From Lepidostoma basale (lineage: Eukaryota; Arthropoda; Insecta; Trichoptera; Lepidostomatidae): a stretch of 64,000 nucleotides of DNA. Position 1 is the stretch's first letter, and each line of letters opens with the position of its first letter. The notes under the pieces were generated by a model. That model was not told the origin of the DNA. It worked only from the letters and a program-made list of their open reading frames with translations, and made no database searches. The translations under genes were made by a program, and so were the position numbers. Positions 54,068-64,000 of the stretch are shown here, piece after piece. Location of the stretch: contig JAHDVF020000106.1 in the NCBI GenBank assembly GCA_022606425.2, forward strand, positions 1,116,001-1,180,000. The letters run 5' to 3'.

Positions 54068-54830
54068 AAATCCGCAACACAAAGTAATGGCGAATATAGA
54101 AGGAATAATGGTGCACTTAAAGTTTTCATCGCAAACAAAAACCTATCCAAAATAATGGCAGTGCGCAATGGTATTCTTCTACCGACCCTTATGTATGGAA
54201 GCGAAGCATGGAACTGGTAAAAAGAGGATAAAAGTAGAATAAATGCAGTAGAAATTAGATATCTTAGACGAGTGTGTAGATACTCTGTGTATGGTAGAGT
54301 GTCGAATGAAAATATAAGAAGTGAATGCGGTGCGCATGATGGTGTTATAAACGAAATAATGAAAGTAATATTTAAATGGTTTGGACATAAGAAAAAATGA
54401 ATGGTAAAAAATAGATGTAAACGATGTTAATGGGACTAAAAATAGAGGAAGACCGAGGAAAACATGTCCCGATCTAATATATCAACTATTTTTTTTAAAG
54501 ACATACTAAGGATTTAAATCAATTATATTAGAATTTATTTTTACAATTTTCAATGTGGGCAGAAAATAGGTCATTATTATGAAAAAGGAATCTGGTCGTG
54601 TCCAGGCTTAAACCCAAGTCCCCTGTATCAGGAGCCAAGCGTTCTATCCCCTAGACCAACATCCGTATAAATATCGGCCACGTGAGGAGTCGGAGAAAAA
54701 GACGTGCGTGCATGACACGATACATAAATATTGAGGAAGCGAGATAAGTATTTCAATAAAGAACAGCGTGGCCATCCATTATTTCTGCCTATCCCTTCGG
54801 AGAGACGACGTGATTAGATAGTTATGCGAT
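54068..54830 (+). mobile_element. RTE-like LINE relic interrupted by a SINE
   Basis: GGTGCACTTAAAGTTTTCAT, YGSEAWNW and NGTKNRGRPRKTC blocks up to 54495, then a family A SINE, then ATCGGCCACGTGAGGAGTCG to CGGAGAGACGACGTG. It lies directly beside the perfect palindrome. Confidence 0.65.
54500..54667 (-). mobile_element. tRNA-derived SINE, family A
   Basis: Minus strand: GGTCTAGGGGATAGAACGCT, GGGTTTAAGCCTGGACACGA, then the TTCCTTTTTCAT body and an A-rich end (TTTTTTTT at 54491 on the plus strand). Inserted in the preceding LINE. Confidence 0.75.
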
Positions 54831-55194
54831 TCACAGATAATCATAGAATTTGAACGTGTTAAAAATAATTGGTAGAGTCTTCAATTTTGAAATGCGTCAT
54901 AAAACGCTTTTTAGATGATGAAGATAAATTTGTAGATAATCCATCTGAGAAAATAAAGCAACAGCGTCTCTCTTGCAAATGACGATTTTGCAAATAAATG
55001 ACAGTTGTATCAATATAATTTAAGCCATAAATGCAGTATATTTAATTCAAGGTCACATGATATAAGTTATATATCAATAATTACATATTTCAATAAGGTG
55101 GTAAATTTGCGTTAAATGGTTCTTATACACTTGGCCCAAATTAGGTAAAATAATTAATAATAAAATTATATACATCACTCACATTATATTTAGT

Positions 55195-55370
55195 TTGATT
55201 ACTCTGGTATCTTCAGCTCGGCATACGTGCCCAATCCATGCTAGGCCACCGGCTCTCACAGTGCTCGTTATAAGGGGCTGCTGGATCATCGTACGGAACT
55301 CTTGGTTGACCCTATGCCTCCAAGTCTAGGACCTGGTGTTGCAGCGGGACTACAGCGGGACCTACAGATC
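55195..55370 (-). mobile_element. LINE C-terminal fragment
   Basis: Minus strand: VNQEFRTMIQQPLITSTVRA and GGLAWIGHVCRAEDTRVIK, the LRW.GH..R segment of RTE-type ORFs. Confidence 0.5.
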
Positions 55371-55379
55371 AATACAAAG

Positions 55380-55940
55380 TATTAAAAAAAAAAAATTAAA
55401 ACATCTACAACACAAAGTATGGCGAACATAGAATAAATAAGTAAATAAATTTAATTTTTGATTTTAAAACAAAGTGTTGTTTTACAAAGTAATACGTTTT
55501 GTTCAATATTTAATTATTATTTATTAAAATACATACGCCGTGGCCGCCTCCCTCTAGACCCGCTATCACCCTCTTAAAAAGCTCCAGCGCCCAATGGGGA
55601 ATAGTACCACCCCCGTTGTGAACATATGGTTTAAATTAAATCATAGTTTCTCAAACTTTTTTGTCCCGTATACCCATTGATGATTTTTTTCCTTTTGATG
55701 TCGACCTACTGCCTAATTAATATTGTTTTTATTTACAAATTCATTCACGACTAAGTTGATAAGTTTGTTTTTGAAGCTGATAAAGAGCTTACTACAGAAA
55801 AGAAATATTTATAATAAAATATATATTTAGTTTAATAGTTAAACATTTATTGATTAAAACGAAACAATATACAAATCCAACATTATTTCGTAAAATAAAT
55901 ACACAAAAATCGATGTTAACTGTTTAAATAAATAACTTTG
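55380..55940. other. AT-rich spacer
   Basis: No gene and no recognised repeat. One homopolymer-rich segment at 55384-55395. Confidence 0.3.
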
Positions 55941-55944
55941 TTAT

Positions 55945-56060
55945 AAATAACACAATTGATTATATTTTGTCGCGACAGCTGTTTCGCTAACCGATGTTAG
56001 CATCGTCGGGTCTTGCAACCAAATTATTTTTATTTTTATTCAAACAGTTTGTAATGTTGG
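55945..56060 (-). repeat. Single arm of foldback family FB3
   Basis: Minus strand: CCGACGA-U-GCUAAC...GUUAGC-GAAACAGCUGUC-GCG. Stem II pairing is preserved through compensating changes relative to GCCAAC/GUUGGC. Confidence 0.55.
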
Positions 56061-56179
56061 AATATCAAAGTATTTCCGCCTAAACAATGGATTATCTAAA
56101 AAATAATGTTTTAATGGGATGAACAATTTTATGAAATATTCATATAATTAGGAAATTCATGTCTGCAATAAGAAAGTAT

Positions 56180-57475
56180 TACGAAAATACTCGTACCAAT
56201 ATAGGTACTATCTTTGAGGAAGATTATTACATTTGTAGAGATAGAACATTTTGGTGACAGCCTGCCTAATTGGGATCCACTCACGTGGACCCCCATTTAC
56301 ATCTCAAAGACCTCCACATTTTTTTCCATTGACGTGAACACCTTGCAAGTCAAAATCGACCCCTGGTACTCGATAAAGACTTCTTTGGGAATCACTTTAT
56401 GTAATTACAACATTCCCCATTCCACCTTTCTTATAACCATGTCTAACAAATTTTTTTTTGGAAGTTGTATATATGTTAGAGTCCTACACCAGATTTCACA
56501 TGTCATTTTCAATGCGCCATCTATGAAGATTTTGATAATATATGTTAATCTTTAAGATTAATCTATATATAATCTACATACTAACGCCATCTATGGAGAT
56601 TTATGTTTATTAAGCATTAAGCGAAAGGCTACCCCACCATTAGCGCATTGTTAGAAGCCGCCTGGAGATGTCACTCCTATCTATATGCCAAACTTTAGAC
56701 CAGATATGATTAAAATATTTTTTTGAATGTATACGAATACTGGATTTCACCCATTGCGTCTCTATTGAGATACAATTAAATCTTCGTCTCTATTGAGATA
56801 CAATTAAATCATGGATTGATAACCCGCAATGGGTGAAATCCAGTATTCGTATACAAGTATATGTATACATTAAAAAAAATATTTAATATTTCATTATATT
56901 TAAAAGAAACACTTATTTTATTAACACTTCGAAACGGTTTAGCTCTTTGCAGAGCTTTATTTGCTTCAGTTAAACAGATTGTTTTGTTACCAGGTTGAAA
57001 AAATAATTAAAGTGAGAACGTTTATAAACAAACAAACAAACAAACCATCACGCCGTTTCCCCGCAGGGGTAGGCAGGGAGAATGGACCGCCACCCTACTC
57101 TATCCTGGCACACCTCTCTAGCTTCCTCTACATTCATACATCGAGTCATACACGCACGTCAATTCTTCCGGCTTCTGACATGACCAACTTTTGATATTTG
57201 ATTAATTTGGTCATGCCATGTTTTCCTCGGTCTACCTCGACTCCTTACTCTATGTACATTGTTAACGTATACTTTTTTAACCATTCTTTCTTCACCCATG
57301 CGCTCCATATGTCCGAACCAACGAAGCGAACCTTTCATAATTTTGTTCATAATCGTTATTGACAAAATCTTCATAGATGGATATAGATAGTACCTATATT
57401 GATCCCAATTAGGCAGGCTGTCACCAAAATGTTCTATCTCTGCAAATGTAATAGTCTTCCTCAAAGATAGTACCT
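56180..57475. repeat. Compound foldback with inner FB1 pieces and a LINE
   Basis: 56198-56275 (AATATAGGTACTATCTTTGA to TGCCTAATTGGGATC) is repeated inverted at 57398-57475. Between them lie an FB1 left-arm piece (56400-56480), an FB1 terminal hairpin with CTGGATTTCACCCATTGCG facing its complement (56730-56880), and an RTE-like LINE at 57027-57352. Confidence 0.5.
57027..57352 (-). mobile_element. RTE-like LINE with (GTTT)n tail
   Basis: The plus strand starts AAACAAACAAACAAACC, a tail of GTTT units unlike the TTAG and GTT tails elsewhere. The body is the usual ACGCCGTTTCCCCGCAGGGG to FGHMERMGEERMVKK end. It belongs to the same subfamily as the GTT-tailed copies (NNVHRVRSRGRPRK). Confidence 0.75.
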
Positions 57476-57479
57476 ATAT

Positions 57480-58090
57480 TGAACCTCGAATACGTTTATA
57501 ACGTATCAAAATTAAGTTCTTCTTACGATAGAATGTATTATGTATATTATAATAATATAAATATTTTAAATCCCAAAAAAAAATACTGGAAGGTTTTTAC
57601 TTATTAAATATGATTATTTTATTTCCTTGAATAATCTTCCATGGGTAACTATTTAGTAAAATAAAAGTACACCCGAGTACGTCTCTGAAATAGCTAAAAA
57701 CAGTCATTTTAAGGTGATCATAAAAATTTAACAAAACATTTAGATGATCTTGAGATGACATCATTGATCAGGGTTATCGCTATTGCGTAAATGTGAAAAT
57801 AATATAATCACAGTCCCTGCTTAATAATTTTGACACATTTTAAATCGATTTTTTGATTTTAAAATTCATATTTAGCCTTATTATTGATAAAAATGTTATT
57901 GAAAAAAAAATTACTTGGAGTTGTTCGCGTTACAAGGGTTTAATTACAATATACATTTTAACCATAAAAAGCCAAACACCAGCAAGATAAAACATAAAAA
58001 ATCACTCGAATACGTGTGTTCCTATTAAATTAAATTCTGAGAGACATGTACTCGTATATGTCATGATGAAGAAATTGAATTTTAGTCCTG
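57480..58090. other. AT-rich spacer
   Basis: No gene or repeat that I can support. Confidence 0.3.
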
Positions 58091-58099
58091 ATTAATTAA

Positions 58100-58345
58100 A
58101 TATTTATAAACTTAATTATCTGGAGCTGGGGCCCCCCAAAAGAGTGTTGTGTAACAATCCAGTAGGGCGAAGAAGCATCGGTAGGCCGAGACTTCGATGG
58201 CTGGATGGTGCCGTCGCAGATTGTCAGGTCCTGGAGCAGCAAGACTAGGAGGTGGCGGCCAGAGATAGGACGGGATGGAGACGTTTCTTGGAGGAGGCCA
58301 AGACCCACCAAGGGTTGTAGCGCCGGAGAAGAAGAAGAAGAAACT
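58100..58345 (+). mobile_element. RTE-type LINE 3' end with GAA tail
   Basis: GRPRLRWLDGAVADCQVLEQ, then RDRTGWRRFLEEAKTHQGL and (GAA)n. The same end follows the LINE at 41156-41262. Confidence 0.65.
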
Positions 58346-58373
58346 TAATTATATCCGCAAAGGTATATTTATA

Positions 58374-58690
58374 TGAATGTTACCAATATTTGTAGGCAAA
58401 TACTGGATTTTACCCATTGCGGGTTAATCATTTTTAAGGATTAATTGTATCTCAATAGAGACGAAGATGTAAATTGTTTTTTTGGAAACAGATTATGGTG
58501 GTCGAGGAGTTTACAGGACTTATGACCTGTCATTGGTTGGGTTAAGCGATCGCTTTATGTTAACAACATTCCCCATTCCGCCGTTCTTACGAACACTCCA
58601 CGTCTGACAATTTTTTTTTAAGTTGTATATATGCTACTATGTTGCACCACACTTCACATGTTACTAGTTGAATCTACACTAGCGCATATA
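58374..58690. repeat. Foldback family FB1, left half
   Basis: GAATGTTACCAATATTTGTA start, ACTGGATTTTACCCATTGCG, AAGGATTAATTGTATCTCAA, GGTTGGGTTAAGCGATCGCT, and an end near TTGAATCTACACTAGCG. The uninterrupted AAGGATTAATTGTATC block shows where the SINE landed in the copy at 19883. Confidence 0.65.
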
Positions 58691-59022
58691 GTATATTTAT
58701 ATGTTCTTGGTGTAGATATTGAATTTAATCCCGGGGGATATATTAATATGTTCTTAATGAAGAAATTGATTTTATTCCTAAAGGAATATATTAAAATGTT
58801 TTTAGTTAAATAAATTTAATCTTGAGAGATATATGTATGGCATTTTGATGAAGAAGTTGTTAAATTGATATACACATTTTCTGCTTTTCGAAGAAGTAAA
58901 TGTAATAATTGAATAAGTCGACACCAAATATAGATTTTGCGAATTGAATAATAAGAGTGCGAGAACTATTTTGAAACATAATTTGTGACTCAAAATTTAT
59001 GGGTTTATACTGTATAAATTTC

Positions 59023-59032
59023 TATATAAAAG
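59023..59032 (+). promoter_or_regulatory. TATA box of lipase gene 5
   Basis: TATATAAAAG, 61 bases before the ATG at 59084. Confidence 0.5.
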
Positions 59033-59083
59033 ATAGTAGAATGATAGTTTGAATTTACTGAATTAGAGTCCGACTGCCCCACC

Positions 59084-62000
59084 ATGAGACTAATACCAGG
59101 ATTATTCTTATTCGTCCTTATCACAGGATATGCAGGTAATTGTAATACAAATATTATATTAACTAAAAAATGTTAAAAAATTAACCAAAAGTTTGTCATT
59201 TCAGTTGCCAGAGAAAACATTGTTGCTGATATAATTTTCAAGTTCTACTATGGGTAAGATTAATAAAAAAATATGCTTATATTATATTAAATGATACAAT
59301 GGATATTTCTTAATTTGTTATTTTATGTTGTCATCGCAAACAAAAACCTATCCAAAAAAGCTAGAATGGCAGTGCACAATGGTGTTCTTCTACCGACCCT
59401 TATGTATGGAAGCGAAGCATGGAACTGGCAAAAGAAGGATGAAAGTAGAATAATTGCAGTGGAATTGAGATACCTTAGACGAATGTGTGTAAAATCTGTG
59501 TATGATAGAGTGTCGAATGAAAATAAGTAAATGCGGGGAGAGTGAAAGTGTTATGAATAGAATAATGAAAGGAACACTAATATAGACACATGGAAATAAT
59601 AAATAACGAAAGAATGATAAAAAAAGTATATATTACCTATGTAAATGGAACCAGAAATAGAGGAGGAACGAGAACGTGGCACGATCAAATAAATCAAATA
59701 TTGAATATCGGCAATGTGAAGAGTCGCAGAAATCGACGTGCGTGCATGGCACAATGTATGAATGTTAAGAAGAGTTAAAGGAAGCGAGAAAAGTATGCCA
59801 GGAGAAAAAAATGTGGCCGTTCATTCTTTCTGCCTACCCCTTCGGGGAGACGGCGTGATAGTTAGTTAATTGGTTAAAATAAAGCATTTTGTGGAAATTA
59901 AAAATAGTTATATTAGTAAGTAGGTAAGTTATTTTAACTTTGAAAATAATCCAGAATAAGTAATAAAATATGGTTGTTATGCATACAACCAATACAGAGT
60001 TGTTGTCGAGTGTGAAATTGAGAAAAGTCTTATATTTGGGTCATGTGCTAAGGGGAGAGAAAAACCACCTCCTTCGACTGATCGACGTCGGGCAGTTATT
60101 GGAAGGCTTTGCAATAAAGTTTTAATATAATATAATGGACAGGAATGACCAGAGTTTAGAACCTGTTCCAAGTAGCGCAGGGCAGAGATGCCTTTGCTAC
60201 ATTGATCGTCAACGTTGGGTGGACCTAATACGTCACCGAAAAAAGAAGAACTAATTATTTATATTTAAAAAAAGTGAAAAGTACCATTTTGTTGTTTGAG
60301 GTCTACAAATTAATGGGAGTCTGGAAGTTAGTAGAAGGCAGTTGACATAAAGTTTAAAACCTGTTCCAAGTAGCGCAGGACAGAGATGCCCTTGTTGCAG
60401 TGATCGACAACGTTAAGAAATTAATTATTAAGATTAAAAACATGTGATAAGTATCATTTTGTTGACTATATATACATTTTTTAAGGTCTACAATGGCAGA
60501 GGTCAATGATATATATCTTAATGGTGGCAGTAGTCTGGTAACATCACCCGGATTTAATTTGGCAAGTCCGACGGTATTTTACATCCACGGTTACGAGGAA
60601 ACCATTGAATTCGAAAGTATAAGGCTAGTTATTCCTACATATCTAGAAATGTTTCCTGATTCCAACATCATTTTAATCGACTGGTCCAACATGGGTGGAG
60701 GCGTCTACTTGACAAACGCTGCGCCAAACACCATTCTTGTGAGCTACTTTACTTATTTATTTCTTATAACCTGAATCAAAAGACCATTTTTACGTTTTTT
60801 TCCGGAAAAAATCTGAGATATTAACCCTATTAGTGCGGCTGGCTATATTAGCAGTACAAAAAAATCGTTTCGACCTGCGGCAGACTACATTTGCAGCTCA
60901 TATTTTATTTCTTCTATCGGTATTTATTTTATGTATTAATCTATAATAATTTAAAAAATATATTCGATTTAAATCTTTATAACATTTGTCAGATCATGTA
61001 AACAACAACAATTTTATAATATTTTTATAAATATGTATCTTTACTGAAGAAGGACTGTTCGTCCGAAACATGTCTACATAATTTTATTTTTAATAAAAGT
61101 GTTGTAAATACAAAGCGCATAAAAAATAAAACTAGAAATAAAACATATTTTACTGTATCTTAGAAACCTTTTTACTTAAGTTCCTTACTACTATATTGTA
61201 TGTTATACGTATTGGGACTATCTATATGAGCAGTAAATGTAGCCAAATGCCAACAGTTTCATACTATTTTTTATACCGCAAATGAAGTCTATCACACAAT
61301 GAGGTTGAGTGAAAACTCTGTTCTTTTGAATTGAAGGCTGGACGTTACAAATGTGCCAAGTGGTTTAAGCATAAAGCATAGAAAATAAGCAATAACTCTT
61401 TTTTTTGTTCCATATGTCATGTACCACAGGAAGGATCTTTAGATTGACTTTGATCTTTATATTTAAGACCAATTGGCATCAATAATTCATTTTTGACTTT
61501 TTGTACACTTGACACCTTTGTAATTTTAGTATACTTGTCTATATAGACTACTTTGGAAGTAACATATGGTATACGTTGTTTATATAAACTTTTTATTTCA
61601 TTCATTTTTTCTATGTATCAAAACCATCTGAATGACCCTTTCATTTATAGTTCAGAACATTTCCATTGCCACCACATTTATTTATAATGTATCTTTATAG
61701 ACATTGCCTCACCAAATGTTCCTAGTTCGATACCCGGCGATGATAGTGTGATTCTCACTCTATCTTTGGTCAGCTGTAGAATTCACGTGACAATAAAATA
61801 GATGTTACCTATCTATTACATGTCATGAGAATCGATATAAATAGCTATACCCTTAACATTATAAAGAGCTATTCAACAAAATAATAATAATAATAGTATC
61901 GCATTTCCAGGATTTGAATTTGATAATGATTTCAGGTAGCGGAGGCAGTAGCCAATCAAATCAATTATATGGTTCGTCTGGGGCTGAACCCATCCACCGT

Positions 62001-63751
62001 TCATATTGTAGGACATTCATTGGGAGCGCAGGTGGCTGGAAGACTTGGGAAGTTCTTGACAAATGACTACAATATTACAATTGACAGGTATTGTGCGCAA
62101 ATTGCATTATATGACTTACAACATTAAGATACCATTAAAACAAAACGGAAATAGAAGCTTTGAAAAAGCTTTAAGCGTTAACACTGTAGAATTCCAAAAT
62201 GAAGACTGCTTTCATGATTTAAATTATTAATTTGGGAGGATAATTCTTAAAACAGTTTATCAAATTATAATATTTTTACAAATAAAAGACACTCGAGGAT
62301 GTAAAAGATCATCTTCGAAATATGTAGTATGTAATATTTTGTTCGTGAAAATATGAAATTAATTATTTGGAGAAACATTAATTTAAATTGTCCTGTCAAA
62401 TTATCAACGAAATATTAATAATGATAATATAATATATGAAAATAAAATCTTTTTAAAATATTTGTGTCTTCAAGCGGTTTCAAAGACACAAAACATAGTG
62501 GATTTTATCTAAAATACATTTAAATAGTCCATTATTTTGGAAGAAACATTATAAACTGTTCAATAAAAAAAAACTTTGTTTTATGTATCACAATTGTATT
62601 TTTTTTTCGCAAAAGCTGTTTTGTCAACCTATGTTGACATCATTGTAACACCTGATGATGTCAAGGTTGATGAAACAGCAGCAGTCATAAAAATAAAAAT
62701 ACAATTGTGATACATAAAACAAAGTTTTTTATTAATATTATTTTTTTCTTCTATGTTCGCCATATTTTGTGTTGTAGATGTTTTTTTGTCTTTTTCTTTT
62801 TAATATACTTTGCATACAACACTAACTTAAAAAAAAAGTGATATTAAAATATCTTTATAATTTCACTGAGGAAGGACCGGGTTGTCCGAAGCATGTCTAA
62901 TATTTGATTTAAAAAAAATAAAGTTAGTGTTGTATACAAAATATACATAAAAGAAAAAGGCAAACAAAGTTTTTTAATTTAACAGTAAAACACATTTAAA
63001 AAAAAATTACAAAATATTTTATTTTCATTATTTAAAATGAACTTCTACCATGACATTTCAAATATACATATATATTTTTTAATTGAATTTGAAAGTGTTT
63101 ACGTCTTAATATAGACGAAATGGCGAGTGTATAGATAATAGGTATGTTTATATTCCTTAATCATAATTTTATGGTAAAATGATCTAATCAAAAATTTGAA
63201 TGTATACGAGTACAAATACTGGATTTAACCCATTGCGGGTTAGTCATTAATCAAAATATATTGGTCGAGGAGCTGACAGGACTTATGACCTGTCATTGGT
63301 TGGGTTAAGCGATCGCTTTATGTTAACAACATTCCATTAAGAAGGACGGAATGGAGAATGTTGTTCACATAAAGCGATCGCTTAACCCAACCAATGAAAG
63401 GTCATAAGTCCTGTAAGCGCCTCGACCACCATATTCTGTTTCCAAATAATTTACATCTTCGTCTCTATTGAGATACAATTAATCCTTAAAATTGATCTAA
63501 TCAACATAACATTTTTGTAAATTCATTGTTTGTTAGGATAACAGGACTAGATCCGGCATTCAGTGGTTTCTACCCTGGAATTTACATAGAACATATTGAT
63601 AAAACCTCGGCAAAGAAAGTAGATATAATCCATACTGATGCGGGCGTACACGGAGGGCCGGTTCACACGGGAATCGCCGACTTTTGGCCGAATGCAGGAG
63701 TACGCCCGCAGCCCGGCTGCCCTTTAAAAGCAGTGCCAGAAACTCCTCAAG
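59084..63751 (+). CDS. Lipase gene 5: intact exons 1-5 of a secreted lipase, continues beyond the window
   Basis: Exons: 59084-59135 (MRLIPGLFLFVLITGYA signal), 59205-59253 (ARENIVADIIFKFYYG), 60486-60738 (FYIHGYEE, LIDWSNMGGG), 61936-62087 (HIVGHSLGAQVAG) and 63537-63751 (ITGLDPAF, DIIHTDAG, QPGCP). Phases match genes 2 and 3, giving 240 residues so far. Nucleophile Ser146 is in GHSLGA rather than GHSLGG, within the GxSxG rule; Asp174 follows. The His exon and the C-terminal exon are expected past 64000. Most similar to gene 3 in the window, e.g. both have WSNMGGG and NAAPNT. The intron between exons 2 and 3 carries an RTE-like LINE, and the one between 4 and 5 carries FB3 and FB1 repeats. 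Confidence 0.9.
59320..59875 (+). mobile_element. RTE-like LINE copy (TTAG tail)
   Basis: From VVIANKNLSKKARMAVHNGV through YGSEAWNWQKKDESR to NGTRNRGGTRTWHDQINQIL and the ACGGCGTGATAGTTAGTTAA end. Frame breaks after ENK. Confidence 0.75.
60000..60425 (+). mobile_element. RTE-type LINE relics (GAA family)
   Basis: VLRGEKNHLLRLIDVGQ-like sequence, GCGCAGGGCAGAGATGCC and CCTAATACGTCACCGAAAAA, followed by a second partial run at 60300-60415 with AGTAGCGCAGGACAGAGATG. Both precede exon 3 of gene 5. Confidence 0.5.
60780..61710. other. Intron of gene 5 with one hammerhead-like hairpin
   Basis: At 61043-61078 the plus strand reads CUGAAGA-A-GGAC, loop UGUUC, GUCC-GAAACAUGUC-U: a four-pair stem II and intact core words. 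The rest is AT-rich with no recognised element. Confidence 0.5.
61714..61900 (+). mobile_element. SINE family B, 3' part
   Basis: TAGTTCGATACCCGGCGA (B box), TCACTCTATCTTTGGTCAGC, AATTCACGTGACAATAAAAT, and an (AAT)n end at 61880-61898. It ends 36 bases before the exon 4 acceptor of gene 5. Confidence 0.65.
62110..62555. other. Intron of gene 5 without recognised elements
   Basis: AT-rich sequence after the exon 4 donor. No family signature. Confidence 0.3.
62560..62760. repeat. Foldback family FB3, complete
   Basis: Outer arms AACAAAACATAAAGTATCAC-type: TTTTATGTATCACAATTGTA and its complement near 62695-62720. Right arm (62648-62690): CUGAUGA-U-GUCAAGGUUGAU-GAAACAGCAGCAGUC. The left arm is shortened. 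Confidence 0.55.
62800..62945. repeat. Foldback with CATG-type hammerhead-like hairpin
   Basis: Plus strand 62869-62905: CUGAGGA-A-GGAC...GUCC-GAAGCAUGUC-U. Flanking ATACTTTGCATACAACACTA and its complement AGTGTTGTATACAAAATAT enclose it. Confidence 0.5.
63199..63490. repeat. Foldback family FB1, compact copy
   Basis: Arms GACCTGTCATTGGTTGGGTT and AACCCAACCAATGAAAGGTC face each other around 63345, each with AAGCGATCGCTT. Ends GAATGTATACGAGTACAAAT and GAGATACAATTAATCC. It ends 47 bases before exon 5 of gene 5. Confidence 0.65.
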
Positions 63752-63785
63752 GTACTCGAACGAATTCAAAAATGTATTGTCTTAG

Positions 63786-63875
63786 ATCAGGGGTCTCCAA
63801 ACTCGCGGGCCATGTCCGGTCTACCAGTGTCATCAATCCGGCCCGCGACAGCTAATGATCAGTGTTATCAATCAG
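63786..63875. mobile_element. hAT-like fragment
   Basis: CAGGGGTCTCCAAACTCGCGGGCC resembles the common hAT terminus CAGGGGTCTCCAAACT followed by GGCCCGCGGGCC, here with GGCCCGCGACAG near 63838. Only one end is visible. Confidence 0.4.
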
Positions 63876-64000
63876 GCCTGAAACCGCTAATGTTTTTTTT
63901 TACCTGGATGTTGAAATGTTAAACTGTTTATAATAACAATTATCATAATACCAATTTTTCGCTGTTTTAAGTCTGTCAATGTTAACTGGAATAATCAATA

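Noticed and set aside
56214..56555. 113-codon ORF as a gene
   Set aside because: It runs through the inverted repeat unit and FB1 sequence; the inverted copy at 57398 encodes the same start (MRK.ITF.EIEHFGDSLPNWD), so it is repeat-derived.

Overview
This window is nuclear DNA of an insect-like animal. It is AT-rich, its genes have short exons separated by kilobase introns with GT-AG borders, and TATA-box promoters are recognisable. No operons, rRNA or canonical tRNA genes are seen. Most of the 64 kb is degraded transposable elements. I cannot assign the order or species from sequence alone.

The host genes are five paralogues of a secreted lipase of the pancreatic-lipase/phospholipase A1 superfamily. 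They were recovered by joining exons, because no single open reading frame shows them. The full form has seven coding exons with fixed phases: signal peptide; a short N-terminal exon; an exon with the strand and HG oxyanion segment; an exon with the GHSLG nucleophile elbow; an exon with the LDPA aspartate and the start of the lid; an exon with the CSH histidine; and a C-terminal exon ending in a YLQT-like strand. Gene 1 (+, 3197-11106) lacks exon 3 and cannot be read through. Gene 2 (+, 16886-29590) is complete, 318 aa. Gene 3 (-, 42514-33485) is complete, 321 aa. Gene 4 (-, 52734-49960) is a broken 3' half that copies gene 2. Gene 5 (+, from 59084) is intact for 240 residues and leaves the window before exons 6-7. 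The predicted lid is only 11-12 residues between two cysteines, as in phospholipase A1 type members, and there is no C-terminal PLAT domain. Genes 2 and 3 converge; genes 4 and 5 diverge.

Introns and spacers hold nested mobile DNA: (i) about twenty 5'-truncated copies of one RTE-like LINE whose 3' ends carry (TTAG)n, (GTT)n or (GTTT)n tails; (ii) other LINEs with GAA or GAT tails, an L2-type copy with a YADD motif, Jockey/CR1-type fragments and an endonuclease-domain fragment; (iii) two tRNA-like SINE families and a third SINE-like family that shares the RTE-like LINE 3' end; (iv) DNA transposon relics (Tc1/pogo-type MITE, internally deleted mariner-type transposase, hAT-type MITEs, TTAA-flanked MITE); (v) several families of foldback repeats.

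The most unusual signal is that many of the foldback repeats carry a hairpin of fixed architecture: CUGANGA, one extra base, a stem whose sequence differs between families but stays paired, GAAA, a short self-complementary word (CAUG, CAGCUG or CUAG), then UC. This closely resembles minimal dimeric hammerhead ribozymes known from Penelope-like retroelements. One copy is a perfect palindrome with 104-base arms (53843-54064) carrying the motif on both strands.
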